Assembly (NCBI GenBank): GCA_964016885.1
Contig: OZ024743.1
Span: forward strand, 186,663,540 to 186,727,539
Reading direction: 5' to 3'
Length of the DNA: 64,000 nucleotides
Source: Eledone cirrhosa
Taxonomy: Eukaryota > Mollusca > Cephalopoda > Octopoda > Eledonidae
A program made the translations under genes and the position numbers. Shown here in pieces: positions 43,111 to 54,911 of the stretch (positions within the stretch are counted from its first letter, which is position 1; every line of letters starts with the position of its first letter). Below the pieces are notes generated by a model, which saw only the letters and a list, made by a program, of their open reading frames with translations, searched no databases and had not been told where the DNA came from.

Positions 43111-44088
43111 CTATTCATAGTAATAGTTAATTTAAAGTAGATGAAATGAATTTTACCAATGTTTGTCAGAAAAACAAAGAACTCTATTTGAATTAAAAAC
43201 AAAGCTACTCTTTCAGTTGAATAAAAAGAACAGTGAAAATCCCAGTAGTATACTTTAATGAAATAATATATAATTCTATTATATATTCTAAAGAGATGTA
43301 TATATTTACTAAATTTTAATTTTTATTGATTTAATATATATTAAAATAGAATTGTTGTGAGAATAGAACAAAATCTCATCAGAGTACAATTTATTAAAGA
43401 TTATGCACATTCCTAAGCTTGCCAACGACCTGATATTAATTCTTAAACTCTAAGAATTCTTTATATTTTCACCTCTTTTGGTATTATATAAAGATAATAA
43501 CCTCAATTGACATAAAAAAAACAATTAAAGCTTTTTACAATCACTTCTTTAACAATCAATAGAGAATAAATACTTGTATATATATATACATGCAAACAAC
43601 ACACACTACTAAACTAGAGAATGTGTAAACTGAATATAGAGGTTTTATGATATAAAAATAGTTATTGAGTTTCAGTAATGGGAATGAATAAAAGAAAGTT
43701 TAATTAAGAGAAATAGAAAATTTAGGGAGTAGGAAGTGATACCTTTTCCAGTTAATGATGTAAATAAAGTGAAATAAATTAAATAAGAATTGGAATTGCT
43801 TCATAGATTTAGTTGTCAGTAGAATAACTAATTATAATTTCATGTCACCACAAAATATCTGACTTATAAAGGCAGGGAAATTATATTGTAAAGGTTCATG
43901 GTTTTGTCAATGTTAATGATGCAGTTGATATGAAATGACTACAACTGTAAAATCAATTTGATGATGGAATCAATTTATGAACAACATCATTATATCTCTC
44001 TCTCTCTTTCTTACATATATATATATATATATATGAACAGATTCAGGACCCTGACAGCTGAGCTCTGGCCATTTTGTATATATATATG
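43111..44088. other. Intron, no other feature
   Basis: AT-rich with a (TC)n at 43996-44010 and a TA run at 44016-44034. No exon seen. Confidence 0.45.
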
Positions 44089-44427
44089 GAGGCACATGGC
44101 TTAGTGGTTAGAGCATTGGCCTTGCAATCAAAAGGTTGTGAGTTCAATTCTCAGACCGGGTGATGTGTTGTTTCCTTGAGCAAGACACTTTATTTCACAT
44201 TGCTCCAGTTTACTCAGCTGTAGAAATGAGATGATAGGGACTGGGGTCCCTACCATTCCACTGCAAAGTGGTCGTGGAGGTGCCACGGCAAAAAAACACC
44301 CAACACTCACTGTAAATGAGGTTGGTGTTAGGAAGGGCATCCAGCTGTAGAAATCAAGCCAGAATCAGTTCCCGTCCCACCCTTGCAAGCAGGGAAAAGT
44401 GGACGTGAAATGAAATGAATGATATAT
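44089..44427 (+). mobile_element. SINE family A, full length, TA-bounded
   Basis: Bounded by TATATATAT (44078-44087) and ATATATATATAC (44423-44435). The tRNA-like head has an A box TGGCTTAGTGG (44097-44107) and a B box with GAGTTCAATTC (44140-44150), spaced for RNA polymerase III. The central domain TTTCCTTGAGCAAGACACTT, CACATTGCTCCAGTTTACTC resembles the conserved domain of cephalopod SINEs (from memory). From 44262 onward it carries the LINE tail: one hairpin monomer (CGTGG/CCACG), AACACCC.., GGTTGGTGTTAGGAAGGGCA and CCCTTGCAAGCAGGG. It ends GTGAAATGAAATGAATGAT rather than (GAT)n. Confidence 0.9.
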
Positions 44428-44649
44428 ATATACACACACATTTAAGTTTAGTGGTTCACCACTGTCATTTTACACAATTATATATATGTAGAGAGAAAGA
44501 GAGAGATGTAAAATCCTAACTATGGCGGCAAACGGTTTCGGCTTGTGTGTGGCACTGTGATCTGGATTTTACATATGTCTATACCAACTCTGCATCTCCC
44601 CATGCACACACACACACACACACACACAGACACACATATATATGTATAT
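44428..44649. other. CA/TA-rich spacer
   Basis: Includes (CA)n at 44604-44635 and short TA runs. No coding sequence. Confidence 0.6.
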
Positions 44650-44850
44650 AAATATTTTTCATGCAAGCATGGGTTGGAAAAGTCAGTCTGATTCAGTTTT
44701 TATTGGGGATCATAATTTGCTTGAATGTTGTTTTGGGAATGGTTTCTACAGCAGGATGCTCTACTTAACACAACCATTTTATGGAATGTATTGGGTACAT
44801 TTTATTATAACAGCAGCACTAACGTCTTGCTACCATATAGTAGAAAATAC
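44650..44850 (-). repeat. LINE/SINE 3' tail, antisense, diverged
   Basis: TTTTTCATGCAAGCATGGGT, TTTCTACAGCAGGATGCTCT and ACACAACCATTTTATGG follow the antisense tail order. Confidence 0.65.
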
Positions 44851-44864
44851 GCCTAGCAATAATA

Positions 44865-45095
44865 ACAATAATAATTGTTTCTACTTTTGGCACAAGGCCA
44901 GCAATTACTTCAGTGCCTTACTGGTGCTTTATTTTATCGACTCCGTAAGGATGAAAGGCAAAGCTAAACTTGGGCAGGATTTGAACCCAGAACGTAAAGG
45001 GCCACAACTCTATGTTACAAAGTTGGTGTCTGATGCTCCAATCTATCGCCCTTATAACAATAATAATAATAATAATAATAATGATGATGGTGATA
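44865..45095 (-). mobile_element. SINE family B, full-length antisense, with (AAT)n
   Basis: ATAATTGTTTCTACTTTTGG, ATCGACTCCGTAAGGATGAA, GGATTTGAACCCAGAACGT and GATGCTCCAATCTATCGCCC. It is flanked by AAT/AAC repeats on its tail side (44860-44875) and an (AAT)n microsatellite at 45058-45095. Confidence 0.85.
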
Positions 45096-45454
45096 ATAAT
45101 ATAGAGTAGTCTTTTATATCTTTTTTCACCAGAAATGAAGATGAATGGAAAAAAGAAATAGAAATACAGTAAGCAACATTTCATGCAACACAACCTTTTG
45201 CAAGAGTTCCTTGAAAATCAATTACTTAAAATATGGAAATCATTTTACTTTCTATTCCAGCTGACAACATTTTCACCATTAACTCCATATCATTATATAC
45301 AGTGACTGAATATATCTCTCATGCCATACTGAACTCAAAAGAACTTAAATATTTTTCAAGCCTATTCTAGGGATCATATTTAGATCTCTGCATTCAGTGT
45401 CCATATTTCATTATTATACAATTCATTATTATTATATTTCATTATTATTAGCTT

Positions 45455-45945
45455 TGCAGCATAGAGTTATGACTCTTTGCAGTCTGAGTTCAAATCCTGC
45501 CGAGGTTAACTTTGCCTTTCATCGATAAAATAAAGTACCAGTCACGCACTGGGGTAGATTTAATCAACTTTCCCCTCCCGCAAAATTGCTGGCCTTGTGC
45601 CTATATAAGAAACAATTATATTTCATTATTTATTATTATATTTCATTTATTATATTTCACCAAGGTTGGTGGATTGGCAGTATTGTAGAGGGTCTGATGC
45701 CATGCTTTGCAGCAAAAAGTTATGGTCTGAGTTCAAATCCCGCCGAGGTTAACTTTGCCTTTTATCCTTACGGGGTCAATAAAATAAAGCACCAGTAATA
45801 CACTGGGATAATTGCTGGCCTTGTGCCAAAAGTAGAAATAATTATTATCATATTTCATTACGGGGTCGATAAAATAAAGTACCAGTAATGCACTGGGTAA
45901 TTGCTGGCCTTGTGCCAAAAAGTAGAAACAATTATTATTACAAAC
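45455..45945 (+). mobile_element. Cluster of three SINE family B copies, sense
   Basis: Copy 1 (45455-45620) contains CTGAGTTCAAATCCTGCCGA and a GGGGTAGATTTAATCAACTT insertion. Copy 2 (45661-45850) is complete: GTGGATTGGCAGTATTGTAG (head), GAGTTCAAATCCCGCC, GGGGTCAATAAAATAAAGC and AGTAGAAATAATTATTAT. Copy 3 (45858-45945) starts at ACGGGGTCGATAAAATAAAG, so it lacks the head, and abuts copy 2. Copies 2 and 3 look like a partial tandem duplication or repeated insertion at the ATT tail. Confidence 0.85.
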
Positions 45946-46897
45946 AATTATTATACAACCTAACATTTAGGAAAGTTTTATTTCGCCATCATCAACAACA
46001 ACAATCATCATCTAATATTTTTCATTGATTTGATAATGTATATCAAAATCCATTCTGTGAATGAATTATATTATTTAGATAACTCCCAATTATATATAAA
46101 GGTAAGGAATAATTCATCCTAATCTATAGTACAATAAGTAATAAATATACAAATGATAAACACACAAAAAAAATCAATCCTTCATTATTTCATTTGACTT
46201 CATGTTTATTTGACTGATATATTCACTTCTCTGAGGAATGGTAAGGATCAAATTCAATTATCTATCTATAGGTGAATGGACCACAGTTTAGTGGTAAATG
46301 TCAATTTTTCATGATTTTTAAAGAGCTTCTATATTCTTTTTTTATAATATCCACACCTGTTTATAAATGTTGGTTTTGTTGTTAAAAGCTGGAGACATTG
46401 AGAGGCAACTTAGAAACATCTCACATACACATTTGTAGCTACATAAAAAATGATGAATCATTTGTTTTTAATTTTTCATTTTTAAATATATAAAAGTGAA
46501 CATAAAAGCCATGAGCCTTCCAGACATTGTCAACAGATGCAACACATGAAGCAGGTGATGATGGAGAGAAAGCAAGACAATGAGAAGAAGAAATAAGAAA
46601 ATAATAATAGAGGAAAGCAGAACACATTAGAGAGAGAAAAATATAAGAAATAAGCCTAAACAGAGCAGAAATATACATAAGGTGTTGTAAAAAAAGACAA
46701 TATAGTAAAAGCAGAAGAATTATTTGCTGAAAATATATTTTAAAGATTAGGCATAAAATATTTCTTTGTATAGATATAATGACTGAGATTTAAGATAACA
46801 TCAACAATCAGGACAATCAACCAGCAGCAGCTAAAGAACAAAGGAACCTTCAATGGAAACTTCTAGAAACTAAATATTTAATCAGTTCATCAGATTA
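45946..46897. other. Intron, no other feature
   Basis: AT-rich; no supported exon. Confidence 0.4.
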
Positions 46898-46930
46898 CCC
46901 CCCCCCCCCCCCCCCCCCCCCAAAAAAAAA
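46898..46930. repeat. Poly-C tract of 24 followed by poly-A
   Basis: Uninterrupted C from 46898 to 46921, then nine A. On the minus strand, the sense of the host gene, this is T9 followed by G24 about 45 bases after the donor of the exon at 46975-47029. Confidence 0.9.
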
Positions 46931-46974
46931 CATACAAAAAACCCCAGTATTTTTAGTAGTGTTTCTAAGAACAC

Positions 46975-47029
46975 AAAATATATAATGCTGCAATTTTGAA
47001 AAACAATACAGGAAACTTTTCTTGGAAAC
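46975..47029 (-). CDS. Candidate small exon, armadillo-like gene
   Basis: A very strong pyrimidine-rich acceptor (CATCTTTCCTCATTTTTAG) precedes 55 bases encoding FQEKFPVLFFKIAALYI. The first two bases (GT) complete the T left by the exon at 50742-50883, giving TGT (Cys). The last two (TT) join the G opening 42992-43110, giving TTG (Leu). The in-phase fit on both sides is the main argument. The donor (TTTT|GTGTTC) is weak and the exon is short, so it could be a chance match. Confidence 0.4.
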
Positions 47030-47439
47030 CTAAAAATGAGGAAAGATGATGGAACAACATCAGCTGAAATAGTTCTAACAAAATCGTTTATTAAATATTT
47101 ACAATAAAATTTATTTTGCATTATCAAAGACGAATTTTGCTTAGAATGTACTTTTTCTATGAAGAGAGCTAAGGATAGGACTTAAACATTATTTATGAAA
47201 ATGAAGTAAAAGAAAAGTAATTAAATTTAGATTATCAATTATTTAGAATTTTTGCTGATTGAAACAGAAATGAAGTTAAGAGAGCAAGAGCAAAATATAT
47301 TTGTTTATGATGAATCATGTGTGCTTAATTACATTTATGTACCATACTGCCATCTAATGTACATGTAAAACATGCTGGAATACACCCCTCTTCAAGTTTG
47401 AACACAGTCAATTTTTTGCATAAAATGAGAGTGAGAGAG
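47030..47439. other. Intron, no other feature
   Basis: AT-rich sequence without other signals. Confidence 0.4.
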
Positions 47440-48060
47440 ACAGAAAAAGTGGTTTGATGTCAATTTTGTTTGGGTTTATCTGTTAAGTGGGTCGTTGATT
47501 TCTGGAGTTGTTTCAATTAGGTTAATAGACAATTAAAAGGTTTTCATTTAGACAGTTCTGATTTTTATTGTCAAACAAGTAGTTTATTAATAAGATTAGT
47601 AGTATATTTATTAGCTAGATTAGTAGTATATTTTGTTATTAAAATGGTCAGGTGGGCATAATATTTGTATTGGATTCTTATTCATTGATAGTATATGGTT
47701 AGTGTATATTAAATGGTAGTTTTCCTATTCTGTGTGGGCGCAATGCTGATCACGTAATGGCAGAGATATATAGAAACCATGTAATATGAGTGCTGCAGAT
47801 TGATGATGTCCATTGTCCGATACTAGTAACTAGTATAGGTTTCATTGTTGATATGCTGGGAGTGTTTTGGGTATAGTTCTGGAGGATATGATTATTTTTA
47901 CTATATGTCTTGTGTAGTATGTATCGTGTAGGTCAGGTTGAGTTTAGGTATATGGACAATATTTGCTTGAGTTCGTGACTAGCATTGGTTTATTTGCAGT
48001 TATGTTATGGCAATTAACATCCATGGTATATATAAGCTGATGGTAAATATTGCCTATAAT
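47440..48060 (+). other. GT-rich, strand-asymmetric stretch
   Basis: Unlike its neighbours, the plus strand is rich in G and T and poor in C for about 600 bases (for example GTGTTTTGGGTATAGTTCTG and GTCAGGTTGAGTTTAGG). No coding frame or known family; such skew can mark an LTR or a decayed element, but no boundaries were found. Confidence 0.4.
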
Positions 48061-49091
48061 TCTTGGAATAGTAAACAATATTTTGGAAAATGGTATTAAA
48101 AACTAGAGAAAATCCTCACTGCCCCAGATTACCAGCAATGAATCTTGCACTGTTAAGCTATGATGAATTCAGAATTATGTTAACTATCTGTGTTTTTGTG
48201 TTTTATTAGTATTACATATCTATTTTAAAGTCGAATTCTAGCTAGATTTTATAGTCTCTCTTTTGACTTTCAAAGAACTTTAAAAGGAGACAAAATGATC
48301 TATCTGTGTTTACTCACTCTCCAAAACTATACATTGTATCATATTGACTAGTCTGCATCATAATAATCAATATTTTTACTTTATTTGAAAACTGCATTTC
48401 ACTAAATAATTCTCCTATTTTAAGTGTTTTTGGAGAAGTATTTTTGAATTTATTATGTTTTGTATTTCTACTCCAAATTTGTTCTGTGGAGACAAATATC
48501 TAGTAGTATTTTCTTCTTCTTTTTTAATAGTATGATTTCCAGATAGAAATAAAACAATTATCACTGTAAATATGTTGTTACATTACAGAAACAGATGAGA
48601 TGTATTTTTATTTCATGTTAAAAGGACATTTAGTTTTGTTATTACTAATGCTTCTACTTGATTTGTTTAGAATTGTTTTTTGTTTTGATAGAGAGTGAAA
48701 CATTTTATGTTAGAACATAAAGATTTTTATCATCTGCAACATTAAAGACTGAGAAGACATTATTCTTGTTAAAATCCAATTACTACTAGCAAAACAGCAT
48801 CTATTCCATCCAGAAAATCACTTCGACATCATATCTAGATCAAGCTAGCTAGTTTGATATGAAAACCATACAGCTTAAACAATATAAAGCAGAAACATAA
48901 ATTATAATTTTGCATGTTTTAGAAAATAATGGAAACTGTAAGCAAAGATGAAATATAATTTACTTTTCTTCCATTGTGAAGTTTCTATTTTAGCAGTCTT
49001 GTTATTGAACAGGTTGGTGAGAAATTCATTGAAAGAGTATTTTTTATCAAGGTAAGCAATATCATATTAGAAAGAAATTTTTCTTTTTTAG
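48061..49091. other. Intron, no other feature
   Basis: AT-rich; no exon or repeat call. Confidence 0.4.
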
Positions 49092-49160
49092 TTATATATA
49101 GTGTCAGATAGATGTATATAGAGTCAGAAAGTTGTATATAGTGTCAGATAATTGGACAAT
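49092..49160 (+). repeat. Three imperfect tandem units of ~21-25 bp
   Basis: The unit TATATAGTGTCAGATAGATG is repeated about three times with small changes. Confidence 0.8.
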
Positions 49161-49315
49161 TCTTACATTTATTTTTATAATTTTACAAACAAAAAATAAT
49201 CTTATTTCCGAAATTATATTTTATATTAATGTATCTTTTAGAAAAGTGTAGACTTTAAAATATTGACAGTAAGAATGAAAGTCAAAAGCATAAAAATAAT
49301 TCTTTCTAACATGGG

Positions 49316-49475
49316 CCAGCAACATGGGCCAGCAACTTTGGGAAAGGGGAAAGCCACTTTATTTTATTGACTCTGGAATTATGAAAGGCCAATTTGACCT
49401 CGGTGGGATTTGAGCTCAGACATAAAATACCATGAAGTATTTTTATGATGCGCTACTATGCATGAAAATAATATT
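49316..49475 (-). mobile_element. SINE family B, antisense
   Basis: GGGCCAGCAACTTTGGGAAA, TTATTGACTCTGGAATTATG, TCGGTGGGATTTGAGCTCAG and CATGAAGTATTTTTATG. The ACATGGGCCAGCA segment is duplicated at its start. Confidence 0.65.
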
Positions 49476-49564
49476 ATTTAGATACTAAAACTAAATTTTA
49501 CTAATATCACACAAGGAGCTTTCCCATTGCAATGATGTTGTCAGTTGGGCCAATAAGCATTCAG

Positions 49565-49625
49565 CTGTTCGATCAACTGAACATTCTATCAACAACTGAA
49601 CATTCTATCAACTGAACATTCTATT
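49565..49625 (+). repeat. 16-19 bp tandem repeat x3
   Basis: TCAACTGAACATTCTA units in tandem. Confidence 0.85.
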
Positions 49626-49687
49626 CATAAATTAATGTGCAAGTGGTTGAGTATTCTACCAATAATTCTCAGGCAGAGTAAGATACC

Positions 49688-49777
49688 AACACAAGGGAAG
49701 TTGTTATGTCCTTATACAGCTGAAGGGTTAGAAGGACTCTTCAGCTGTGTCAAGGACATGGCAACTTCCCTAGTGTT
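49688..49777. repeat. ~38-bp imperfect inverted repeat
   Basis: Arms 49688-49725 (AACACAAGGGAAGTTGTTAT..) and 49739-49777 (..GGCAACTTCCCTAGTGTT) are inverted with a few mismatches around 13 bases. Single-arm relatives lie at 14790-14850 and 35960-36010. Confidence 0.75.
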
Positions 49778-50159
49778 GCTGCTATAAAATGCAGTTGGTG
49801 TTTGAGGAATTACAGGTACAATCCACCTGATGGGCTTCCATAATGTCCATATATCCAATTGCATTCATATACTTAGATCAAGATGCCACACAGTGGGATT
49901 CTTAACCAGCCAGAAATATCTGTGTCCATGAAATACTCCAACAAATAGAAGCTAATGAAAGAGTTTCTACGTGGCCATCCACTTGCTAGAAACAGTACCC
50001 AAATCTCCTTCAATCATACTCTACTATCATAAAATCAGGAAACATGTTTCTCTAGAGTAATGCTTGTCCAAATAAACTATATCTTAAAAAAAGGAGAATG
50101 GTCATGGCTTGAAAACCTTGGATTATATGTATGCTTGATAATGGTTGTTCTGAGAATAA

Positions 50160-50262
50160 CATCAACAAATATGACTCACAACTAATATGCTCACACAACA
50201 AATATTATTCACAACAAATATGACTCACAATAAATATAACTCACAACAAATATACTGCTCAC
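50160..50262 (+). repeat. ~16-bp tandem repeat x6
   Basis: Imperfect units of GACTCACAACAAATAT. Confidence 0.85.
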
Positions 50263-50741
50263 AAATCAGGAATGGTGTCTCTTATTTAACCTTACCCTGG
50301 ATTCAGAAGAAAGTATTTTACTTTTCCATTGACAATCTTCAAATTCTTGCCCACTATTTTGCTTTGTCCCTTACATTACCACTTTAAACACTATTGTATT
50401 TAACTAAGTTATTTGCAACTTACAAGCCAGCACCACTTCTTACAACTGTTCTCTAATGTGCTTGACATTTTTCTTACAATCACTATTGAAACATTGTAGT
50501 GGTTGTGGTTTTTACTCTAAAGGGCAGCTACTTCATAGAAGTTGTTTTTCTCTTAAATGTTCCTGCAAAACTGCAAACAAGCTCTACTAACGCAGTAGCA
50601 AACTTGCTTATAAATTAAACATTTTTAATCCATGGATGTGGGGGTGGGGATGGGGGGGGGGGGGGGAATTATGTGAAATGCTCTTCTTTTTTTTGGACAT
50701 TTGATAAAAGAAAAGAAACAAACAAAAGAAATCAAGCTTAC
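50263..50741. other. Intron with poly-G tract
   Basis: No exon. Poly-G of 15 at 50652-50666. On the minus strand this sits downstream of the exon at 50742-50883. Confidence 0.5.
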
Positions 50742-50883
50742 ATGGTACATATTTTTTCGTTGCATATACTTTGGTTTTTGAGATTGAATCATTCCAGAAA
50801 AGATCTCTAAAGTACTTTTTCACAACTTCATAGAGTTCATTTGCCTCAACACCATATGAGAATTTTGCTTTTAATGGCATATA
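50742..50883 (-). CDS. Internal exon, armadillo-like gene (unrecognised)
   Basis: The minus-strand acceptor GTAACAATAG and the good donor CCAT|GTAAGCTTG enclose 142 bases: 47 codons in phase 0 plus one base. The peptide includes MPLKAKFSYGVEANELYEVV, KKYFRDLFWNDSISKTK and VYATKKYVP. It looks like folded-protein sequence (balanced hydrophobic and charged residues, no low complexity). The ATG near its start could be an alternative first codon, if this is a first coding exon. It continues in phase into the candidate exon at 46975-47029. Function unknown. Confidence 0.55.
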
Positions 50884-51256
50884 CTATTGTTACTAAAGAT
50901 ATAGTAAAATATCTATTTTAGGTTATGAATTTATAATCTATGAAATGAGATGCTCATATTTATTCACTTGATAACTACATCTTTATCTTAACAACAAAGT
51001 AGTTAGGTTTAAGTGTTATGAGGTAAATTATTCACAAAAGAAAGCATATAGATATTGCAATGCATAGTTCAACAAGGAACATTAATATAAAAAAGAAATA
51101 ATACATAACTGAAATTTATATAATATAGCATACATCAAAATAGTCTCTTTAAATGTTGCGAGTTAAAGGGCATTCTCACTCATCAAGCTGCTGGACATCT
51201 TGTCTTCATGATTGCTTAGCACTGATTAACCACTAAAATAACATGCTCTCTCTCTC
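50884..51256. other. No other feature
   Basis: AT-rich sequence. Confidence 0.4.
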
Positions 51257-51350
51257 TATATATATATATATATTTATTTAGAAATGTATCATATATATAC
51301 ATACGGATATATATATGTATATCCGTATGTATATATGATACATTTCTAAA
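51257..51350. repeat. (TA)n and adjoining 37-bp palindrome
   Basis: (TA)n at 51258-51273, then a near-perfect palindrome 51277-51350 (TTTAGAAATGTATCAT.. to ..ATGATACATTTCTAAA) with a two-base offset near the centre. Confidence 0.85.
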
Positions 51351-51539
51351 ACATTACTTAATATATATTATATATTAAAGTATGGAGAAGAATTTATTCA
51401 TAATAACAGTTTCAAATTCCTACTGTTATGATATCAGTGTCTTTGCAACTCACTGAAACATTAGGAATTCATCAAGAATTTTTTCTGAAGACATGTTTAC
51501 TTTAGGTTTTATTTTTTTCTTCAATTTTTGTTATACATT

Positions 51540-52660
51540 CCTTTTAAAATGGGTGCTTCTTAAATAATTCTTTTCAATTAGGAATAGTTTGGCCAAAAAT
51601 GACTCATACGTTTTCTATCAGGGTACAACAGTTTTAATCCCAATTTAATTGTTTGTACTATTCGTTCTGTAATTCCATTTGATTGCTACTGATATAGAGA
51701 TATTTTGTAAGTAATGGCCACAGGTTTCCTGCTACCAAGAACAGAGATTTTCATCATGAAATTTGAGGTGCATTGTTTGACACCATACCATTTGGCTCAT
51801 CATTTAAGTTTAGATTATTTGTAAAAACCTATATTGCTGTTGAACTCTTCCTATCAGAAACATAAATAATTTAAGTCCACTAAGTAGCAATCTGATACCA
51901 TTAACATATAGACATAATCCATGTGTACATGAGTTCAGGTATCTAATTCTTTGAACCATGGATAACATCTATTCTTTTGAAAACTGTTATCTTAATACAT
52001 TTAGAACATCTATGTATATATTTCTTAACATGCATGAGTAGCCAGGCAACTATGCTTTAGCTTTTATGTGATTGTATGTAGCAATAAGAGAACAATGGAC
52101 ACTTTTAATGATTTGCCTCCAAGATACTTCAGGTAGAACAATATCACATTTGCAATGAATACTACTCTTCAGAGTTAATCTATGTTTAACATACTAACAC
52201 TCTCAGCATTGTAATAATTATCCCAAACATTCATTCTTATTCTGAAATAATTTTTTCCAAGTAATAGATCAAGCAAAATTCTTGAAGCTAGGCTGTCAAT
52301 GAACAACACATTAGTTCCTATCATGTATATGGAATTATGAGCATTTTCTAAACTAGTATCCTGTGGTTGCAGTATAAAGTGTCACTGAGAAAGTGTATTA
52401 GTGAGAGAAAACATTTTCATTGACATGTGTAATATCAAAATCAAATTCTGTCAGCTGTAGGACCCTCCTGAGTATCATTAAAGATGTAACATATGGAAGT
52501 TCTTTACAAAGATTAAAGATGAATTCAAGAGGTCTATGATGAGATTTCTACCAAGCAAAAATTGTAATACATGGTTTATGGTTCAAATATTCAGTGTAGA
52601 TTATTTATTTTTTATCATCCTGATATATTATTTTATATATAGAAATAAAATCAACTCATT
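51540..52660 (-). pseudogene. Ty3/gypsy-like pol relic (RNase H and integrase)
   Basis: Read on the minus strand from high to low coordinates. LEFIFNLCKELPYVTS, then LRRVLQLTEFDFDITHVNEN (52532-52419), matches the end of the gypsy RNase H domain (the P-x-R-L-Q-R-W..L..Y-D-x-x-I..H pattern). Further on, VHMDYVYMLM (51930-51912) fits the integrase HxDxxGP-like strand. VSNNAPQ with FHDENL after a one-base shift (51784-51745) fits the D-N-G-x-Q-F catalytic block, with Gly lost. ELQNE and FGQTIPN follow. Stops and frameshifts are frequent. Sequences near 51376 and 53047 (GAAGAATTTATTCATAATAA and a relative) might be LTR remnants; weak. Family assignment is an inference from motif order. Confidence 0.7.
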
Positions 52661-54911
52661 CTAAAATTTTTTTTTTACATCCTATAAAGAGCCTTTACCC
52701 TTACATGGACAGCTTATACCCTTATATGGACAAACTATTATTTTACTGACACATAACTCATCTAAGAAAGGCCCCTGAAGGGATGTACTACATGGAGTGC
52801 TAATAGTGTTATTGGTTCTACCATATAGGTTAATACCAGTGTGTATGTATATATATATTATATGGTTTTCTGAAGAGGAATGAAAAAATACCACAGTTAA
52901 ATAAGGTACTCAATGTATTAGTATAGAAGGTACAGATTTATTTTCATATAGAAATTAATACTCAAGGACTAGTTCTGTTTCATTCATTTTACATCTCCAG
53001 CAATGCTGTACATGCATGCACACATGCTCACATACACACATACATATTGATGTATGAAGAGAAGTTTATTCAGAACAACAGTTTTGTATTTCTACGGGAA
53101 CACAAAATATATCACTTTCTCTTCAATAAAATATTATCTAAATTATTAGTTTGCCTACTGTGCATTACTTGGTTTATGAAAACCTGACTAAGGCATTCAT
53201 CGGTTTTAGTGATACTAACATTGCTTTTCACAAAGTAAAATAGAAGTAATTTGAAATGACACCCTCTACCCAAGTATATTATGCTTACGCTATTAACCTG
53301 AAGGAATGAATGGAAACTAGTAAGACTTGATCTTGGAATAGAAAACAAAAAAAAAACAAAAAATATAGTAAAGCATTTAATACAGCAAGTCACTCTCTCA
53401 GCCACTTTTCTATCCAGTTATAATAATGTAAATTTCCATTTCAATATCTAAAAATTTGAGCTATTTCAATGGCACTGACATATTGATTGACATAACATGT
53501 GTAGTAATAGGAGAATGGAATCTTTAGAAAGAAGAGGAGAGGTTTAAGATCATGAAGTAACATAACAAGCTGTTGGCCTTCTTGGATTAGAAAAAAAAAA
53601 AAAATGAAATAAAAAGGTAACTAGTTGAAACAAATTTTAATTCAGAAATTTCTTTACATTGAATGCTTTCAATCCCCCCCCCCTCTCTCTCTATATATAT
53701 ATATATATGCAGCTTATGAAATACTTCCTTATATCATTTAAATAAGTTTTATGCAATCATTTGGAAATGAACAATGTTTCCTGTTTTGAAAGTAATGCAT
53801 TAGAACATAAGTTTCTGGAGAAGCTTATAGATTTCTACTAAGAGAAACTGAAGAAAATGTTTTACATGTAGAAAATTCTGCAGCAACTAATAAATAGCTG
53901 ATGATGAGGATGATAATAATAAAAAATATTATATAACAAGTAAAATAAAAGAATTAAAGATACTGGGAATGTTTTGAAAACACAGCAGCTATAAAGTAAT
54001 ACAAAGTGTATAATTTAAATAAATCTGCCAAACCTAAAGTGAAAGCAACAGAGACAAAAGATGTACATGCCTAATTCATGACAGCTATATTGAAATAAAT
54101 CATTTATTCACTAGTAAGATCTATATGACATTCAATAAAACAGAAGACAATAATGAGAACCATTATGTTGCTATTGGAATAATATGGATGATATGAAGAA
54201 TTTACTGATTACAGTGAGGTTAACATATCAAAACAGAGAAAGAAAATTTAATAAAACTTCAAATACAAATACAAAAACAAAGATCCAAATAATAAAATAC
54301 AAAACTCAGAGACAGATGAATGAAAGAGAAAAAGAGAGAAAATAAAAGACAGGAAATAGGATGAAAGAATGGTTTGGATAGCATTGATAAGGCATAGAGA
54401 AATGTTTCTTAGAAATTTCATTCAGTTAAAAGAAAATGGCAGTAAGTGAGAAGTATAAGATGAATTAATGGCTGCTATTGATATAACAACTGGCTCTATC
54501 TTTGTATCCCAAACATATTCACATAAAAAATCAGATTTGCAAAAGATTACAAAAGACAGGAAATAACTTCATACTATAAAATGCTTCCTTATGCATGCAT
54601 TTTACATACTAATGACCTAGTAAATAAGCTTTAAGTTAATTCTATATACATAGTATCTATATATAAAATTAGGTGTGTATGTATACACACACATGCTCAC
54701 ACACACAGTCAGAAGTAAAAACTCAATCATATAGGGACATAAACATGTTTTCTGTACTAGAGAATGAAGAAGATATTTCAAGTGAAATCTGTCAACCACC
54801 TTCATCAACTATATAGAATGGTATTTAGCATATTAATAATGAACTGCTTCTTAAATTTTCATGCTTTAATCCATGAATGCCATTGAATGTAGGCTTCTTG
54901 ATATTGTATAA
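52661..54911. other. No gene assigned
   Basis: AT-rich; minor CA runs near 53010 and 54680, a poly-A at 53589 and a (CT)n/(TA)n at 53683-53708. No exon I can support. Confidence 0.4.
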
